From NCBI RefSeq assembly GCF_014205215.1, contig NZ_JACHNC010000001.1, positions 10,102,501-10,166,500 of the forward strand: a DNA stretch of 64,000 nucleotides, read 5' to 3'. The first letter of the stretch is position 1. Each line of letters starts with the position of its first letter. The notes under the pieces were generated by a model. It made no database searches, had not been told where the DNA came from, and saw only the letters and a program-made list of their open reading frames with translations. The position numbers and the translations under genes were made by a program. Shown piece after piece: positions 16,742 to 26,476 of the stretch. Source of the DNA: Actinoplanes lobatus (GTDB lineage Bacteria; Actinomycetota; Actinomycetes; Mycobacteriales; Micromonosporaceae).

Positions 16742-18639
16742 TGCGACGGACAGCGAGAGTCACCGCGGCCGACATCGCCCGCATCGCGGGAGTCGGCCGC
16801 GCCGCAGTAAGCAACTGGCGGAAGCGGTACGAAACGTTTCCGGCCCCGGTCGGCGGCACCGCCACCAGCCCTCAGTTCGACCTGGAGCAGGTCGAGCGGT
16901 GGATGGTCGCGAACGAGAAGCTCCATGCTGTGCCCGAGGAGGACCTCTTCTGGCGCAATCTGCTGGCCGCCGAATCGGAGCCAGCTGAGGCGCTCGCACT
17001 CGTCGGCGAACATCTGAGCGGTAAGCGCCCGCTACCGTTCCCCAGCCTCCGGCCGGACCTCGACGCCCTGGCCGACCGGCTGGGCAAGAGCGGCTCCGAG
17101 GGCGTCTTCCAGCAGTTGTGGCGGCGCTTCGCCGAACAGGCCGGACCCCGACTTGTCATCACGCCGGAGCCACTGGCCGCCACAATGATCAACCTGGCCG
17201 CGGTGAATGGCGGCACGATCCTCGACCCGGCCTGCGGCACCGGCCAGGTGCTTCACACCGCGGCCCGGGCCGGTGCCGCGCAGGTCTACGGGCAGGACAT
17301 CGATGCGGCCCTCGCTCGCCTGGCCCAGCTGTCCCTGACGGTCAACGAACTGCCCGGCGAGATCCGGGCCGGCGACTCGTTGCGGCACGACTCCTTCCCG
17401 GAGCTGACGGTCGACGCGGTCGTCGCGCACCCGCCGTTCGGCCTCAGCAACTGGGGGCAGGAGGAACTCGGTGCCGACCACCGCTGGGAGTTCGGCGTCC
17501 CGCCGCGCACCGAACCCGAACTGGCCTGGGTCCAGCACGCCTACGCCCACCTCAAACCGGGTGGCCGGGCCGTGCTACTACTGCCACCCTCGGCCGCAGG
17601 TCGCCGCGCGGGCCGCCGTATCCGCGCCGACCTGCTGCGCCGAGGCGCTCTCCGGGCGGTCGTCGCCCTGCCGCTGCGGCTCACCCCCTCGTACGCGGTC
17701 AACCTGCAGCTATGGGTCCTGCAGCGCCCGAGCCGGACCCCGCAACCCCACGTTCTCCTGGCCGATGCAGCGGCGCTGGGCGCGGACACGAGCGGCGACA
17801 AAGAGATTCTCGGCCGGGTGGAGACCGCGGTCTCCCGGTTCCTGGACACCGGCGACCCGACAGACCCGTCGTTCGCCTACGTGGTCCCCATCATCGATCT
17901 TCTGGACGATGAGGTCGATCTGACCCCCACCCGGCACGCACCGGCCGGGACGGCGGGCGTCGACATCGCCCGCGAGCTGCACACCGTGCACAAGATGCTG
18001 GCAGACCTCGGCACCGCATTGCCGAAGAGCCTTCCGGTCCTGCCTACGTCGGCGGAGGCAGCCGCCCCGCCCACCGTCTCGGTAACCGATCTGGCCCGTG
18101 GCGGAGCCCTAGAGATCCTCGGCCCGATCCGCGACACCGGTGAGGGTGACTTCGTCGCCGACGTCCCGGTGCTGACCGCTAAGGATGTGGTGCTCGGGAA
18201 CAGCGCCTCGGGCGGGACCGACGAGCGGATCCTGCAACGGATACCGCTGCGCGACGGCGACATCGTGGTGCCGCTCGTGGCCCGCCAGATGGTGGCCCGC
18301 CTGATCACTGAACCGGGCACGGCTGTCCTTGGCCGCAACCTATACCTGTTGCGCCCAAACCCGGATGTTCTCGACCCGTGGTTCCTTCTCGGCCACCTGC
18401 GGACCGGCTCCAACGAGCGGTTGACCGGCAGCTCGTCCAGCGGTCTGCGGATCGACGCACGCAAGGCCCAGATACCCCGGATCCCGATCGCGGAGCAGCG
18501 CCGGCACGGCGTGGTGTTCCGCGGACTGCACGACTTCAACGATCTCGCGCAGCAGGTCGCGTCACTTGCTGCCGATATGGCCCGGCTGACGGCGGAGGGT
18601 CTGACCTCCGGCAGACTGCGCCCCACCGAAGAGAACTGA
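16741..18639 (+). CDS. HTH - N6-adenine DNA methyltransferase-like - TRD fusion protein
   Basis: A 632-aa protein. An N-terminal helix-turn-helix (VTAADIARIAGVGRAAVSNW) resembles the HTH of a widespread actinobacterial N6-methylase family. It is followed by a methylase core with motif I DPACGTGQVLH near residue 162, and by a motif IV that reads AHPPFGLSNWG (His 230) instead of N/D/S-PP-F/Y. The C-terminal 200 residues resemble half an HsdS target-recognition domain (GDIVVPLVARQM, then GSSSSGLRIDARKAQIPRIP and a long helix). It is therefore a self-contained modification/specificity protein with a DNA-binding front. The His in motif IV makes catalysis uncertain; it could be a regulator. It is the first gene of the plus-strand operon, 13 bp before HsdM. 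Confidence 0.75.
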   Translation: MRRTARVTAADIARIAGVGRAAVSNWRKRYETFPAPVGGTATSPQFDLEQVERWMVANEKLHAVPEEDLFWRNLLAAESEPAEALALVGEHLSGKRPLPFPSLRPDLDALADRLGKSGSEGVFQQLWRRFAEQAGPRLVITPEPLAATMINLAAVNGGTILDPACGTGQVLHTAARAGAAQVYGQDIDAALARLAQLSLTVNELPGEIRAGDSLRHDSFPELTVDAVVAHPPFGLSNWGQEELGADHRWEFGVPPRTEPELAWVQHAYAHLKPGGRAVLLLPPSAAGRRAGRRIRADLLRRGALRAVVALPLRLTPSYAVNLQLWVLQRPSRTPQPHVLLADAAALGADTSGDKEILGRVETAVSRFLDTGDPTDPSFAYVVPIIDLLDDEVDLTPTRHAPAGTAGVDIARELHTVHKMLADLGTALPKSLPVLPTSAEAAAPPTVSVTDLARGGALEILGPIRDTGEGDFVADVPVLTAKDVVLGNSASGGTDERILQRIPLRDGDIVVPLVARQMVARLITEPGTAVLGRNLYLLRPNPDVLDPWFLLGHLRTGSNERLTGSSSSGLRIDARKAQIPRIPIAEQRRHGVVFRGLHDFNDLAQQVASLAADMARLTAEGLTSGRLRPTEEN

Positions 18640-18652
18640 TGAAAGGAACTCG

Positions 18653-20614
18653 GTGAGCACCGATCACCAGAAACTCGCCAACTTCATCTGGTCGGTCGCC
18701 GACCTGCTGCGCGGCGACTACAAGCAATCCGAGTACGGCCGGGTGATCCTCCCGCTGACCGTGCTCCGCCGTCTCGACTGGGTGCTGGAACCGACCAAGG
18801 ACGCGGTGCTCGCCCGATACGAGCAGCTCAAGGCCGCCGGCGTGCAGAACATGGACCCGGTGCTGCGCAAGACCGCCGGGCTGACGTTCTACAACACCAG
18901 CCAGCTGAACTTCCGCAACCTGCTGGCCGACCAGGACCACGTCGCGACCAACCTGCGCTCCTACATCGGCGGCTTCTCGCCCGGCGCCGTCGACGTACTC
19001 GACAAGTACGGCTTCGACGCACAGATCACCCGACTGGATGAGGCCGGGCTGCTCTATCAGGTGGTCAGCAAGTTCGTCGAGATCGACCTGCGGCCCGACG
19101 TAGTCAGCAACCACCAGATGGGTTACCTCTTCGAGGAACTCGTCAGGAAGTTCTCCGAGATCAGCAACGAGACCGCCGGTGAACACTTCACTCCGCGCGA
19201 GGTCATCAAGCTGATGGTCAACCTGCTCCTCGCTCCGGACGAGCGGGATCTGGTCACGCCCGGCATCGTCCGCAAGATCTACGACCCGGCGTGCGGCACC
19301 GGTGGCATGCTCAGCGAGGCCCAGGACCACATCGAGAAACACAATGCGCACGCCACCATCGAGGTCTACGGCCAGGAACTCAACGGCGAGACGTACGCGA
19401 TCTGCCGCTCCGACATGATGATGAAGGGCGGCGACCCCAACAAGATCGCGTACGGCAACTCGTTCAGCCAGGACGGCCACGACGGCGAACGCTTCGACTA
19501 CATGCTCGCCAACCCGCCGTTCGGCGTGGAGTGGAAGAAGGTCGAGAAGTTCATCAAGGACGAGGCGGCACGCGGGCACGCGGGACGCTTTGGCGCCGGC
19601 CTGCCCCGGATCAACGACGGCTCGTTCCTCTTCCTCCAGCACATGATCTCGAAGATGAAACGCCCCGAGGACGGCGGCAGCCGCCTGGCGATCGTCTTCA
19701 ACGGCTCGCCGCTGTTCACCGGCGCGGCCGGCTCAGGTGAGTCCGAGATCCGTCGTTGGATCCTGGAGAACGACATGCTCGAAGGCATCGTCGCCCTCCC
19801 CGACCAACTGTTCTACAACACCGGCATCTCCACCTACTTCTGGATCCTCACCAACCGCAAGGCCCCGGAACGCCGCAAAAAGGTCGTGCTACTCGACGGC
19901 CGCGACTACTGGGTCAAGATGCGCAAGAGCCTCGGCGACAAGCGCAAGATGCTCAACGCCGACCACATCGCGTCGCTCACCAAGGCCTACGTCGACGCCC
20001 TCGCCATCGCGGAAGGCCCCGCGCACGAGCAGCACGGCAAGGTGAAGGACTTCCGGACCACGGACTTCGGCTACCAGCGCATCACCGTCGAGCGCCCACT
20101 CCGCCTGCGCTTCGAGATCACCGAAGAGACGCTCGCACTGCTCGCCGAGGCCAAACCCCTTCTCCGGTACGCCGACAGCGAAGCCCTGCTGTCCACGGCA
20201 AAGACCCTGACCGGTACGGCCGCGAGCACCCGCTCGGAGTTCGCGATGAAACTGGCCGCGCTCGGCAAGCTGCCCGCGCCCGCGGAGAAGGCCGTCTGGG
20301 ACGCGTTCTCGATCAGCGACCCGGAGGGCGAGATCCAGACCGACCGCAAGGGCAACCCGCTCCCAGACGCCGACCTTCGCGACAACGAGAATGTCCCGCT
20401 GAACGAGGACATCCACGACTACCTCAAGCGAGAGGTCCTCCCACACGTCCCCGACGCCTGGATCGACGAGCCGAAGACGAAGATTGGTTTCGAAATCCCC
20501 TTCACCCGTCACTTCTACGTCTACGAACCACCTCGCCCTCTCTCCGAGATCGACACAGAAATCAAGGATCTTGAGGCCAAGATCCAACACCTCCTAGGCG
20601 AGGTGACCAAGTGA
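18653..20614 (+). CDS. hsdM: type I restriction-modification system M subunit
   Basis: A 653-aa N6-adenine methyltransferase subunit. It has an HsdM N-terminal helical domain (NFIWSVADLLRGDYKQSEYG), motif I YDPACGTGGML near residue 211, motif IV ANPPFGVEWKK at about 286-290, and a long C-terminal helical extension for the S subunit. GTG start with GAAAGGA nine bases upstream. The stop overlaps the HsdS start as GTGA. With HsdS it should form the modification complex that protects host DNA. Confidence 0.95.
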   Translation: MSTDHQKLANFIWSVADLLRGDYKQSEYGRVILPLTVLRRLDWVLEPTKDAVLARYEQLKAAGVQNMDPVLRKTAGLTFYNTSQLNFRNLLADQDHVATNLRSYIGGFSPGAVDVLDKYGFDAQITRLDEAGLLYQVVSKFVEIDLRPDVVSNHQMGYLFEELVRKFSEISNETAGEHFTPREVIKLMVNLLLAPDERDLVTPGIVRKIYDPACGTGGMLSEAQDHIEKHNAHATIEVYGQELNGETYAICRSDMMMKGGDPNKIAYGNSFSQDGHDGERFDYMLANPPFGVEWKKVEKFIKDEAARGHAGRFGAGLPRINDGSFLFLQHMISKMKRPEDGGSRLAIVFNGSPLFTGAAGSGESEIRRWILENDMLEGIVALPDQLFYNTGISTYFWILTNRKAPERRKKVVLLDGRDYWVKMRKSLGDKRKMLNADHIASLTKAYVDALAIAEGPAHEQHGKVKDFRTTDFGYQRITVERPLRLRFEITEETLALLAEAKPLLRYADSEALLSTAKTLTGTAASTRSEFAMKLAALGKLPAPAEKAVWDAFSISDPEGEIQTDRKGNPLPDADLRDNENVPLNEDIHDYLKREVLPHVPDAWIDEPKTKIGFEIPFTRHFYVYEPPRPLSEIDTEIKDLEAKIQHLLGEVTK

Positions 20615-21843
20615 ATTATGCGACGGTTCGCCTCAAACGGCTTGTGGCTCCGGGTCGGGCAATCACATATGGCATTGTTCAAGCTGGCGCGGATTACCCG
20701 GGGGGTGTGCCCTATATAAGGCCGGTGGACATGACGCCCAATGGTGGGCTGAAAGATCCGTCGGCATTGTTGAGAACAGACCCCGCGATCGCGCGCGCAT
20801 ACCGCCGATCTGCCGTAATGCCTACTGACGTCGTCGTTTCTATCGGCCCTTCTTTTGGCAAGGTGATGGTCGTTCCAAAAGACCTTCAAGGGGCGAACCT
20901 TACTCAGGGAACCGCACGAGTGGCTCCAGCCCATGGAGTCCATCCTCGCTTCCTCTACTGGGCACTTCAATCGACTCAGGCGAGGCAGCATTGGGAGATT
21001 TCGGTCGGTGGTGCGACCTTCAAGGCTCTGAACCTCGAACCTTTGTCAATGACGCCCATCCCCGTCGCGCCAACGGACGAGCAGCGGCGAATCGCCGACT
21101 TCCTCGACGCCGAGACACGACTCATCGATACCGTGCGTGCCGGACGTCAGCGGATGATCGAACTGCTTGCGCTGAAGCGGGATCGCCTCGTCGATGAACT
21201 GGTCAGCGGCGGTCAGGACGCCAGCGCGTTTGTACCGCTCAAGTACCTCGTCTCGTCGGTGAGTGTCGGAATCGTCATCACACCGGCCGCCTGGTATGTC
21301 GAAGCGGGGGGTGTCCCTGCGCTTCGTGGCCTGAACGTGAAGCAAGGCCGAATCGATGCGAGCGATCTGGTGCAGATCAGTCACGAAGGTCACCTCCTGC
21401 ATCGGAAATCCCGGCTGGCGGCCGGCGATCTAGTTGTGGTCCGAACCGGCCAGGCGGGCGCCGCCGCTGTCGTGCCCGCCGAGCTGGATGGCGTCAATTG
21501 CATCGATCTGGTAATCGTTCGGCCGGGCACTGCCCTCATTCCGAAATTCGCCGAGTACTTGCTCAATTCCAGTTATGCCAAGCGTCGCGTCTCGGAATTC
21601 TCGGTCGGCAGCATCCAGGCCCACTTCAATGTCGCCGCAATGAAGGAGATGCCGGTACCCCGCTACCCGGTCGCCGAGCAGAAGCGGCGCGTGTCGGCTA
21701 TTGAAGAAGCCGTTCAACCAATTGAGAAGGCAATCAGTCAGATGCGTGAACAGGATCAGCTCTTGGCGGAGCGGCGGCAGGCGTTGATTACGGCAGCGGT
21801 TACTGGTCAGATCGATGTAACTACGGCGCGAGGATTGGACTGA
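20611..21843 (+). CDS. hsdS: type I restriction-modification system S (specificity) subunit
   Basis: A 410-aa specificity subunit with two target-recognition domains. Each is followed by a conserved helix: PTDEQRRIADFLDAETRLID near residue 155, and PVAEQKRRVSAIEEAVQPIE near the end. The first TRD (about 20.6-21.0 kb) is visibly AT-richer than HsdM and HsdR. That is typical, since TRDs are exchanged by horizontal transfer. It sets the bipartite recognition sequence, which cannot be predicted from sequence. Confidence 0.93.
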   Translation: MNYATVRLKRLVAPGRAITYGIVQAGADYPGGVPYIRPVDMTPNGGLKDPSALLRTDPAIARAYRRSAVMPTDVVVSIGPSFGKVMVVPKDLQGANLTQGTARVAPAHGVHPRFLYWALQSTQARQHWEISVGGATFKALNLEPLSMTPIPVAPTDEQRRIADFLDAETRLIDTVRAGRQRMIELLALKRDRLVDELVSGGQDASAFVPLKYLVSSVSVGIVITPAAWYVEAGGVPALRGLNVKQGRIDASDLVQISHEGHLLHRKSRLAAGDLVVVRTGQAGAAAVVPAELDGVNCIDLVIVRPGTALIPKFAEYLLNSSYAKRRVSEFSVGSIQAHFNVAAMKEMPVPRYPVAEQKRRVSAIEEAVQPIEKAISQMREQDQLLAERRQALITAAVTGQIDVTTARGLD

Positions 21844-21844
21844 G

Positions 21845-24800
21845 GTGAAGGTGCACGGGGAGGGTGCGTTCGAGACGGCAATCGAGCAGGTGCTGATCGA
21901 CGCCGGCTGGTTGCGGGGAGTTCCGGACCACTATGACCGGCAGTTTGGGCTGGACACGGCGGAGCTGGTCGCGTTCATCGGGGCTACGCAGAACGAGGCG
22001 TGGCTGAAGCTGGTCGCCTATCACGGGAACGACGTTGCCGAGACGCAGCGGCACTTCAAGGAGTATCTGGCCAAGCAGATCGATGAGCGCGGGCCGCTTG
22101 ATGTGCTGCGGCGTGGGGTCAAGGACAAGGGGATCCTGTTTCGGCTGGCGTACTTCAAGCCGGCGCACTCGATCACCGACGACGCGCTCAACCTGTACCG
22201 CGCGAACCGGCTCGCCGTGACCCGGCAGCTGCACTTCTCCGAGAGCGACGAGAAGAGCCTCGACCTCGCCCTCTTCGTGAACGGCATCCCCCTCGCCACC
22301 GCGGAACTCAAGAATCCGCTGACCGGCCAGACTGTCGAGGACGCCAAGAAGCAGTACCGCGAGAAGCGTGACCCGAAGGAACTGCTGTTCTCCCAGCGTA
22401 CCCTCGTGCATTTTGCTGTTGATCCTGATCTGGCCTTTGTGACCACAAAGCTGGCTGGGGAGAAGACCCGGTTTCTGCCGTTCAACACCGGGTCGGACGG
22501 GCCTGGGGTGTCCGGCGGCGCGGGCAACGCGGCGGCCGAGGGGTACCGGACCGCCTATCTGTGGGAACAGATCTGGCATCCGGACACCTGGATGGACCTG
22601 ATGCGGCGGTTCCTGCACACCGACAAGGAGTCGCGGGCGCTGATCTTCCCGCGCTACCACCAGTGGCACGCGGTCACCGCGCTCACCGACCATGCCGCCG
22701 CGCACGGGTCCGGCGACAACTACCTGGTCATGCACTCGGCCGGGTCGGGTAAGTCGAACACCATCGCTTGGCTGGCGCACCGGCTGTCCAGCCTGCACAC
22801 CAGCCAGGCGATCCCGGAGAAGGACATCAAAGCCAACGAACCGGTGTTCGACAAGGTCATCATCATCACCGACCGAGTGGTGCTGGACCGGCAGTTGCAG
22901 GACACCGTGTTCCAGTTCGAGCACGTGCCGGGTGTGGTGCAGCGCATCGACAAGGACTCCAACCAGCTTGCCGCCGCGCTGACCGGGGAGACTGCCAAGG
23001 TCGTCATCAGCACGATGCAGAAGTTCGGCTTCATCCTGGACAAGGTGGAGGGACTGCGTGGCAAGCGGTTCGCGGTGATCGTCGACGAGGCGCACTCATC
23101 GCAGTCCGGGGACAACGCGGCCTCGATGAAGAAGGTGCTGCTGCGCAAGGGCAGCGACGACATCGACGACGACGGTGACCTGCTCACCGCGTCGGCGCTG
23201 GCCCGCGGCCGGCACGAGACGCTGTCCTACTTCGCGTTCACCGCGACGCCGAAGCCGAAGACCCTGGAACTGTTCGGGACACTGGGCGGCGACGGGAACA
23301 TGCACCCGTTCCACACGTACTCGATGCGGCAGGCGATCGAGGAGGGATTCATCCTCGACGTGCTCCGGCAGTACATGGACTACGACGTGTACTGGAAGCT
23401 GGCCAACGCCAACCCGGAGGATCCCGAGGTCGACCCGAAGAAGGCGTCGTCGCAGCTGGCCCGGTTCGCGGTGCTGCACCCGACGATGATGGCGCAGAAG
23501 GCCGAGATCATCGTCGAGCACTTCCGCAAACACACCGCGCCGCTGCTGGGCGGCCGGGCCAAGGCGATGGTGGTGACCGGAGGCCGAGAGGCGGCGGTCA
23601 AGCTCTACACCGCGATCAAGAAGTACATCGAGACCAACGGGTACGTCGGCTCCACTCCCCTGGTCGCCTTCTCCGGTGAACTCAGGATCGGTGACGAGGC
23701 GGAGGTGACCGAGGCGCGGCTCAACGGCTTCGGCGAGAGCGAGTTGCCGGAACGGTTCGCCTACACCGCGGCCGACGACAAGCACGCCGGTACGCCGAAG
23801 GCCAAGCAGCCGGTCGAGTTCAAGATCCTGGTGGTGGCGGAGAAGTACCAGACCGGCTTCGACCAGCCGCTGCTCACCACGATGTACGTGGACAAGCCGC
23901 TCAAGGGCGTGGCCGCGGTGCAGACGCTGTCCCGGCTCAACCGGATCCACCCGCTCAAAGCGCAGGGTGACGTGTTCGTGCTGGACTTCGTCAACAAGGC
24001 CGACGACATTGCCGACCAGTTCAAGCCATACTTCGAAACCGCCGCGACGGTGCCGACCGACCCGAACCTGCTCTACCGGGCCGAGGGCGCGGTCATGTCG
24101 TACCCGTTGCTGGTGGAATCGGAGATGCAGGCATACGCCGATGCCCTGCTCGAAGCCGAAGGCAAGGCGAAGAACGACGCCGCGCTGGCGAAGGCGCATC
24201 AGGCGCTCTACCGCTTCACCGACCCGGCGCGGGACCGCTACATCGCGCTCGCCGCCGACGATCCGGAGGCCGCCGACGGTTTCCGCGCCGCGCTACGCGA
24301 CTACGTCCGGATGTACGCGTTCCTCTCCCAGGTCGTGCCCTACCAGGACCAGGACCTCGAACGGCTCTATCTGTACGGCCGGGCGCTGCTGAACCGGCTG
24401 CCACGCCGGCAGGACCCTTCGGTCGACATCGGCGAGGTGCAGCTGACCCACCTGCGGCTGACCGCGGGCACCGCGCAGGACAAGGCGCTTGAGGCCGAAG
24501 GGGAGCAGATGCTGCCCGGCTTCACCGGTGGCGGCGCCGGGCCGCAGAACGACCCCGACAAGGTCGCCCTGTCCGAGCTGATCGACGAACTCAACGACCG
24601 GTTCGGGATGGGCCTCGGCGAAGGCGACAAGGTGTGGTTCGAACAGCAGGTCGTCGCGCTCGCCGACGACGGTGCCGTCGAAGCCGCCGCGCTCGTCAAC
24701 GACGAAAGCAACTTCGGCGTGGTGTGCGAGAAACGCATCGAAGATGTGATCCTGTCTCGGCACGACGACAACGGGAAGCTGATGCAGCGTTACCTGGACG

Positions 24801-24883
24801 ATCCGACGCTGCGCAGCCACATGAACGAGTTCGCGCGTAGCCAGGCGTACCGGCTGATCCGCCGGAGGCACGGCATCACGTGA
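21845..24883 (+). CDS. hsdR: type I restriction-modification system R subunit
   Basis: A 1,012-aa translocase-nuclease. The N-terminal nuclease domain has LALFVNGIPLATAELKNP (ExK near residue 154). The SF2 helicase part has Walker A HSAGSGKSNTIAW near 298-306, DEAHSSQ near 413, SAT-like FTATPKPKT, and a late motif ALSRLNR-like TLSRLNRIHP. It ends in a helical domain. GTG 21845 leaves a 1-bp gap after hsdS. With HsdM and HsdS it makes a complete, apparently intact type I system. Confidence 0.94.
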   Translation: MKVHGEGAFETAIEQVLIDAGWLRGVPDHYDRQFGLDTAELVAFIGATQNEAWLKLVAYHGNDVAETQRHFKEYLAKQIDERGPLDVLRRGVKDKGILFRLAYFKPAHSITDDALNLYRANRLAVTRQLHFSESDEKSLDLALFVNGIPLATAELKNPLTGQTVEDAKKQYREKRDPKELLFSQRTLVHFAVDPDLAFVTTKLAGEKTRFLPFNTGSDGPGVSGGAGNAAAEGYRTAYLWEQIWHPDTWMDLMRRFLHTDKESRALIFPRYHQWHAVTALTDHAAAHGSGDNYLVMHSAGSGKSNTIAWLAHRLSSLHTSQAIPEKDIKANEPVFDKVIIITDRVVLDRQLQDTVFQFEHVPGVVQRIDKDSNQLAAALTGETAKVVISTMQKFGFILDKVEGLRGKRFAVIVDEAHSSQSGDNAASMKKVLLRKGSDDIDDDGDLLTASALARGRHETLSYFAFTATPKPKTLELFGTLGGDGNMHPFHTYSMRQAIEEGFILDVLRQYMDYDVYWKLANANPEDPEVDPKKASSQLARFAVLHPTMMAQKAEIIVEHFRKHTAPLLGGRAKAMVVTGGREAAVKLYTAIKKYIETNGYVGSTPLVAFSGELRIGDEAEVTEARLNGFGESELPERFAYTAADDKHAGTPKAKQPVEFKILVVAEKYQTGFDQPLLTTMYVDKPLKGVAAVQTLSRLNRIHPLKAQGDVFVLDFVNKADDIADQFKPYFETAATVPTDPNLLYRAEGAVMSYPLLVESEMQAYADALLEAEGKAKNDAALAKAHQALYRFTDPARDRYIALAADDPEAADGFRAALRDYVRMYAFLSQVVPYQDQDLERLYLYGRALLNRLPRRQDPSVDIGEVQLTHLRLTAGTAQDKALEAEGEQMLPGFTGGGAGPQNDPDKVALSELIDELNDRFGMGLGEGDKVWFEQQVVALADDGAVEAAALVNDESNFGVVCEKRIEDVILSRHDDNGKLMQRYLDDPTLRSHMNEFARSQAYRLIRRRHGIT

Positions 24884-24909
24884 GCTGACGGCCATCACGG
24901 GGGTTACCA

Positions 24910-26445
24910 GTGCGCACGGGAATGCGGATCGCCGACCGGTACGAGGTGACCGAGGCGATCGGCAGCGGCGGCATGGGTCAGGTCTGGGCCGGCTACGACG
25001 AGCGGCTCGACCGGCCCGTCGCCGTCAAGTTCCTCAAGCCCGGCCTGGCCGCCGACGCGGACAACCAGGCCGTGGTGGAACGGTTCAAACGCGAGGCCAA
25101 GGTCACCGCCCGCCTCGACCACCCGGGCGTCCCGGCCGTGTACGACGCCGGGATGATCGGTGAACACCTCTACATCGTCATGCAGCTGGTGCCCGGCACC
25201 GAACTGTCCGATCTGATCGCTGAGCAGGGGCCGCTGCCGGTCCCGTGGGTGGCTGCGATCGGGGCGCAGATCTGCTCGGTGCTCGCCGCCGCCCACGCCG
25301 CCTCACTCGTCCATCGTGACCTCAAGCCGGGCAACCTGATGCTCACTCCGACCGGGGTCGTGAAGGTTCTCGACTTCGGTGTCGCCGCGATTCTCGACGT
25401 CGACCTGCCGAGGCTGACGATCACCGGCGACTACCTCGGCACACCGACCTACATGGCACCGGAGCAGGCGCTCGGCCCCACCACGGTCGGGCCTCGCGCC
25501 GATCTCTACGCCCTCGGCTGTGTGCTGTTCGAACTGCTGGCAGGCCACCCGCCGTATCAGGCGGACAATCCGCTCGGGATGCTGCATCAGCACCTTGAGG
25601 CGGCGATTCCCGACGTCGGCGACTTCCGGGATGACGTACCGGCAGCCTTGAAGGACCTGATCGTCGCCCTGCTCGCAAAGGAACCACAGAACCGGCCCGA
25701 GTCGGCGGCGGCCGTCTACACCCGGCTGCTAGGACTGGCCACCACGGAACTGCCGGAGCTGCCGCGTACACCGCAGGACCGCAGCGCCGCCGACCCCACC
25801 TCGCCGTATCGTTTCCCGTTCGGCCCGCTGCCGCGGGACAGCGTCGCGGGGACACGCCTCGTGGCGGCGCAGGCGTCACCGAGGAGTATCCCCAGCTTCG
25901 ATGAAGTGCAGGAGGTCCGTTCGAGGGCGATAGACCTGATCGAGGAACAGCGGTTCGGGCAGGCTGCCGACGCTCTCCAGAGCCTCATCCGACGTGCCGC
26001 GCCGATTTACGGATCCCGATCCCCGGAAATCCTGGAAACCCGCCTGGACTACGGTGCCGCTCTGATGCTGGCCGGTGACTACCGTGCCGCGCTCACGGTC
26101 TTCGAAGAACTCATCACCGATCTGACTGCCAAGTATGGGCCCGACCACGACTGGGTCCGGGAGTGCCGCCAGCAGGTGGCGACCTGTCAGGCGGAACTCG
26201 GTGAGGGAACCGAGGCGCTGCGGACGCTGCGTGACCTCCTCGATGCGGGCACGGGGCCGGAGCGGCTCGCTCTCCGGTACCAGATTGCGGTGATCACCGC
26301 CGGTATCGGACAGGTGGCCGACGCACTCGGCCACCTGGAGTCACTCTTGCCGGACATGCGATCGGTCCACGGCCCGGATTCCGCGCAGGTCGCGGAGATT
26401 CAGGCCCTGATCGAACACTTGCGACGGCTGTCGGGAGACAACTGA
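24910..26445 (+). CDS. cytosolic Ser/Thr protein kinase with TPR-like C-terminal domain
   Basis: A 511-aa protein. A Hanks-type kinase domain fills residues about 8-270: glycine loop IGSGGMGQVWAG, VAVKFLKPG (Lys), HRDLKPGNLML (catalytic Asp), LDFGVAAIL and GTPTYMAPEQA. The C-terminal 150 residues are TPR-like helices (QAADALQSLIRRAAPIYG, YRAALTVFEELI, EALRTLRDLLDAG). There is no transmembrane segment or PASTA repeat, unlike PknB. It starts 26 bp after hsdR, with CGGGGG as ribosome binding site, so it may be part of the restriction operon. Kinases occur in defence systems such as type 2 BREX/Pgl, which fits an accessory or control role, but a chance neighbour is possible. Confidence 0.88.
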   Translation: MRTGMRIADRYEVTEAIGSGGMGQVWAGYDERLDRPVAVKFLKPGLAADADNQAVVERFKREAKVTARLDHPGVPAVYDAGMIGEHLYIVMQLVPGTELSDLIAEQGPLPVPWVAAIGAQICSVLAAAHAASLVHRDLKPGNLMLTPTGVVKVLDFGVAAILDVDLPRLTITGDYLGTPTYMAPEQALGPTTVGPRADLYALGCVLFELLAGHPPYQADNPLGMLHQHLEAAIPDVGDFRDDVPAALKDLIVALLAKEPQNRPESAAAVYTRLLGLATTELPELPRTPQDRSAADPTSPYRFPFGPLPRDSVAGTRLVAAQASPRSIPSFDEVQEVRSRAIDLIEEQRFGQAADALQSLIRRAAPIYGSRSPEILETRLDYGAALMLAGDYRAALTVFEELITDLTAKYGPDHDWVRECRQQVATCQAELGEGTEALRTLRDLLDAGTGPERLALRYQIAVITAGIGQVADALGHLESLLPDMRSVHGPDSAQVAEIQALIEHLRRLSGDN

Positions 26446-26476
26446 GCTTCCAGAAGATTCGGGCAGCGCAGCAACG

